This document shows, in pieces, positions 62,524-64,000 of a DNA stretch of 64,000 nt. The DNA comes from Nocardioides marmorisolisilvae (GTDB lineage: Bacteria; Actinomycetota; Actinomycetes; Propionibacteriales; Nocardioidaceae), in contig NZ_CP134227.1 of assembly GCF_031656915.1 (NCBI RefSeq), positions 3,038,001 through 3,102,000 of the forward strand, read 5' to 3'. Position numbers and translations under genes: made by a program. Position 1 is the stretch's first letter; each line of letters opens with the position of its first letter. The notes under the pieces were generated by a model. The model was given only the letters and a program-made list of their open reading frames with translations, did not search any database and had not been told where the DNA came from.

Positions 62524-64000
62524 GTACGACGCGCCGGCTCCTGGTCGGGGGCTTGGCGCTCGCCCTGCTCGTGGCTGTGCCTCTGGTCGGCGAGATGCGG
62601 GCACCGCTGGTGCCTGCTGCCGTCGCGGACACGGCGCCTACTGTTCCACTGCTCACGGGGGGCCTGATGATCTCCACCGGCACGGTCGGTGCGACGTTGG
62701 ACCACAACTACAACTGTTCAGGGACCTGCCACGTGCAGGAGTCGACCGGCCCGGTCGGGTTCTCCGAGACAGACCTGGTCGAAGGATTGTTCCCGGGTGT
62801 CCAACGCGCACCCGCTTCGGACTGGCCGAGCCAGGGACCGGCTGTCATGGCACTGGCCTGGTCACCCGCAGAGGTACACGGACACTGGTCCGAGACCGTC
62901 ACAGACTCGAGTGGCACTCGGACGTCGTCGTGTCAGACCACAGCACAGACGGAGCGGCCCTTTTCCAACCAGGACATGGTCCCGGGAGACTCCATCCCCA
63001 TCCCCGAGGGTATGCAGGGGAACTTCTACCAGCCCCAGAGTACGTGCGACAACACCGACGTCTGTTGCCCGACGATGGACCCGCTGAACGAAGAGGCCGG
63101 CGCGGTAGGCAGGTACTCGACCCAACCCGACGTACCGGCGACTCCGTGGAAAGCCACGTCGACGGTGGTTGCGTCCGGAGACGACACCAGCCATTCCCAG
63201 TCCGACCCCTACGCGACGTTCACCCTGACCAACGCGAGAGTCACGCTCGCCTGCGCGATCTGCATCTCCGACATCACCTTCAAGCAGCTCGACGACCCGA
63301 GCAGCGGCGAGGAGGCGAAGTCGGTCGTCCCGGACACCGGGACGTACGACGGCAACGTCGTGGAGATCAGTGCGACGGTCCACAATGCGGCCGATCGTTC
63401 GCTGACCGTGCCCTTCTCTTTCATCGACAAGACCACCGGCAAGCCGTTGAACGAGGCGGACGGCGACCGCCTGGTCGAGCCGCAGACCATCGGCGCCGGC
63501 GCGACCACCACGATCACCTTCGACTGGGACACCCGGGGCACGGCGTGGCGACACATGCAGCCGATGCCGACCCACACGATCCAGGTCTTGACCGGATTCG
63601 GCGGAGCACAGCGCGACATCACCGTCCTGCCGAAGCCGGTGGTGCTGGTGCACGGGTGGAACTCGGATGCCTCGACGTGGGAGACGATGAAGTCGCTGCT
63701 CACCGCGAAGGACGAGCACTGGCCGGTGTTCGCGGTGGGTGACTCGTGGTCGCAGGCGGGGATGACGATGGACACCGACCCGGTGTCGGGCAACTCGATC
63801 GAGGCCAACGCGCGGGCGGAGGCGCGCTACATCGAGCACGTGCGATCGCTGACGAAGGCCCAGCACGTGGATCTGGTGGTGCACTCGATGGGTGGGTTGA
63901 TCTCGCGCGACTACATCGACCACATGATGATGGGCGAGCCGCATCCGCCGGGTGGCAGGCCGTTGGTCTCGCACCTGGTGATGCTCGGTACGCCGAACCA
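62520..64000 (+). CDS. secreted alpha/beta-hydrolase (lipase-like), cut by the window edge
   Basis: An open frame of 493 visible residues continuing past the end. It begins with a signal peptide (LLVGGLALALLVAVPLVG). The N-terminal 370 residues are beta-rich and Cys-containing, perhaps a CARDB-type domain (VEISATVHNAADRSLTVPFS). Then comes an alpha/beta-hydrolase core: oxyanion loop VVLVHGWNSDASTW and nucleophile elbow VVHSMGGLISRDY (HSMGG), as in triacylglycerol lipases. The catalytic Asp and His are beyond the edge. The first 200 codons are less GC-rich than the window. Start overlaps the DUF4242-like stop. Confidence 0.8.
   Translation, partial: MSTTRRLLVGGLALALLVAVPLVGEMRAPLVPAAVADTAPTVPLLTGGLMISTGTVGATLDHNYNCSGTCHVQESTGPVGFSETDLVEGLFPGVQRAPASDWPSQGPAVMALAWSPAEVHGHWSETVTDSSGTRTSSCQTTAQTERPFSNQDMVPGDSIPIPEGMQGNFYQPQSTCDNTDVCCPTMDPLNEEAGAVGRYSTQPDVPATPWKATSTVVASGDDTSHSQSDPYATFTLTNARVTLACAICISDITFKQLDDPSSGEEAKSVVPDTGTYDGNVVEISATVHNAADRSLTVPFSFIDKTTGKPLNEADGDRLVEPQTIGAGATTTITFDWDTRGTAWRHMQPMPTHTIQVLTGFGGAQRDITVLPKPVVLVHGWNSDASTWETMKSLLTAKDEHWPVFAVGDSWSQAGMTMDTDPVSGNSIEANARAEARYIEHVRSLTKAQHVDLVVHSMGGLISRDYIDHMMMGEPHPPGGRPLVSHLVMLGTPN

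Overview
The window comes from a high-GC (about 70%) actinobacterium, most likely Nocardioides or another Nocardioidaceae member. This rests on gene content rather than a database search. Signs include frequent GTG starts, ATGA/GTGA gene overlaps, tRNAs with encoded CCA, a mycothiol-type maleylpyruvate isomerase, FadE5, AccD3, a HelD-type helicase, MprAB-PepD, DUF222-HNH genes and the dcd family. It reads as ordinary chromosome with almost no gap longer than 200 bases and no gap over 300. There is no CRISPR array, insertion sequence or prophage.

Left part (1-26 kb): upp; tadA with its partner gene; lutABC for L-lactate oxidation; tRNA-Ser(CGA) with a strong hairpin; an MFS carrier; a MoxR/VWA pair; patatin and DoxX-like genes; and helD. 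A broken CocE/NonD hydrolase tail follows, then an overlapping trio of chorismate enzymes (PhzE-like, PabA-like, PabB). Next is the envelope-stress set mprA-mprB-pepD, then a fructosamine-kinase-like gene and a tyrosine phosphatase carrying a short inserted repeat. A GntR regulator with two clear operators faces a dimethylarginine-hydrolase-like gene, followed by a HisC/Pat aminotransferase, DUF72 and an EamA exporter.

Middle part (26-46 kb): an internally deleted DUF222-HNH remnant with an SOS-like box; a glutathionyl-hydroquinone-reductase-like gene; and a three-gene 2-oxoacid dehydrogenase operon (E1 alpha, E1 beta, E2). An O-antigen-ligase/TPR membrane protein is divergent from a 2204-residue secreted protein built from about 16 carboxypeptidase-regulatory-like and 6 Ig-like repeats. 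A 126-base imperfect palindrome separates that gene from a convergent secreted beta-propeller gene. A minus-strand run follows: maleylpyruvate isomerase family, SDR, GNAT and AccD3, each overlapping by four bases, then a steroid-dehydrogenase-like SDR behind a KstR-like AACnnGTT box.

Right part (46-64 kb): NHL/thioredoxin protein, SGNH hydrolase, FadE5, a cysteine-free Rrf2 regulator, a SnoaL/ketosteroid-isomerase-like gene behind a second AACnnGTT box, and DUF2461. Then tRNA-Gly(CCC) beside a decayed partial copy of itself, an FKBP lipoprotein, a secreted phospholipase-D-like protein with altered HKD motifs, a second SGNH hydrolase, an intact DUF222-HNH gene with its own SOS-like box, GNAT, dcd, a large LuxR (LAL) regulator, a DUF4242-like gene and the start of a secreted lipase-like hydrolase cut by the window edge.

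The most unusual items are the long palindrome, the tRNA-Gly remnant, the short repeat translated as the same peptide in two unrelated genes, the SOS-like boxes before intact and deleted DUF222 genes, and the lone PhzE-like enzyme fused by overlap to folate-type genes. I saw no complete, clearly novel defence or biosynthetic system.
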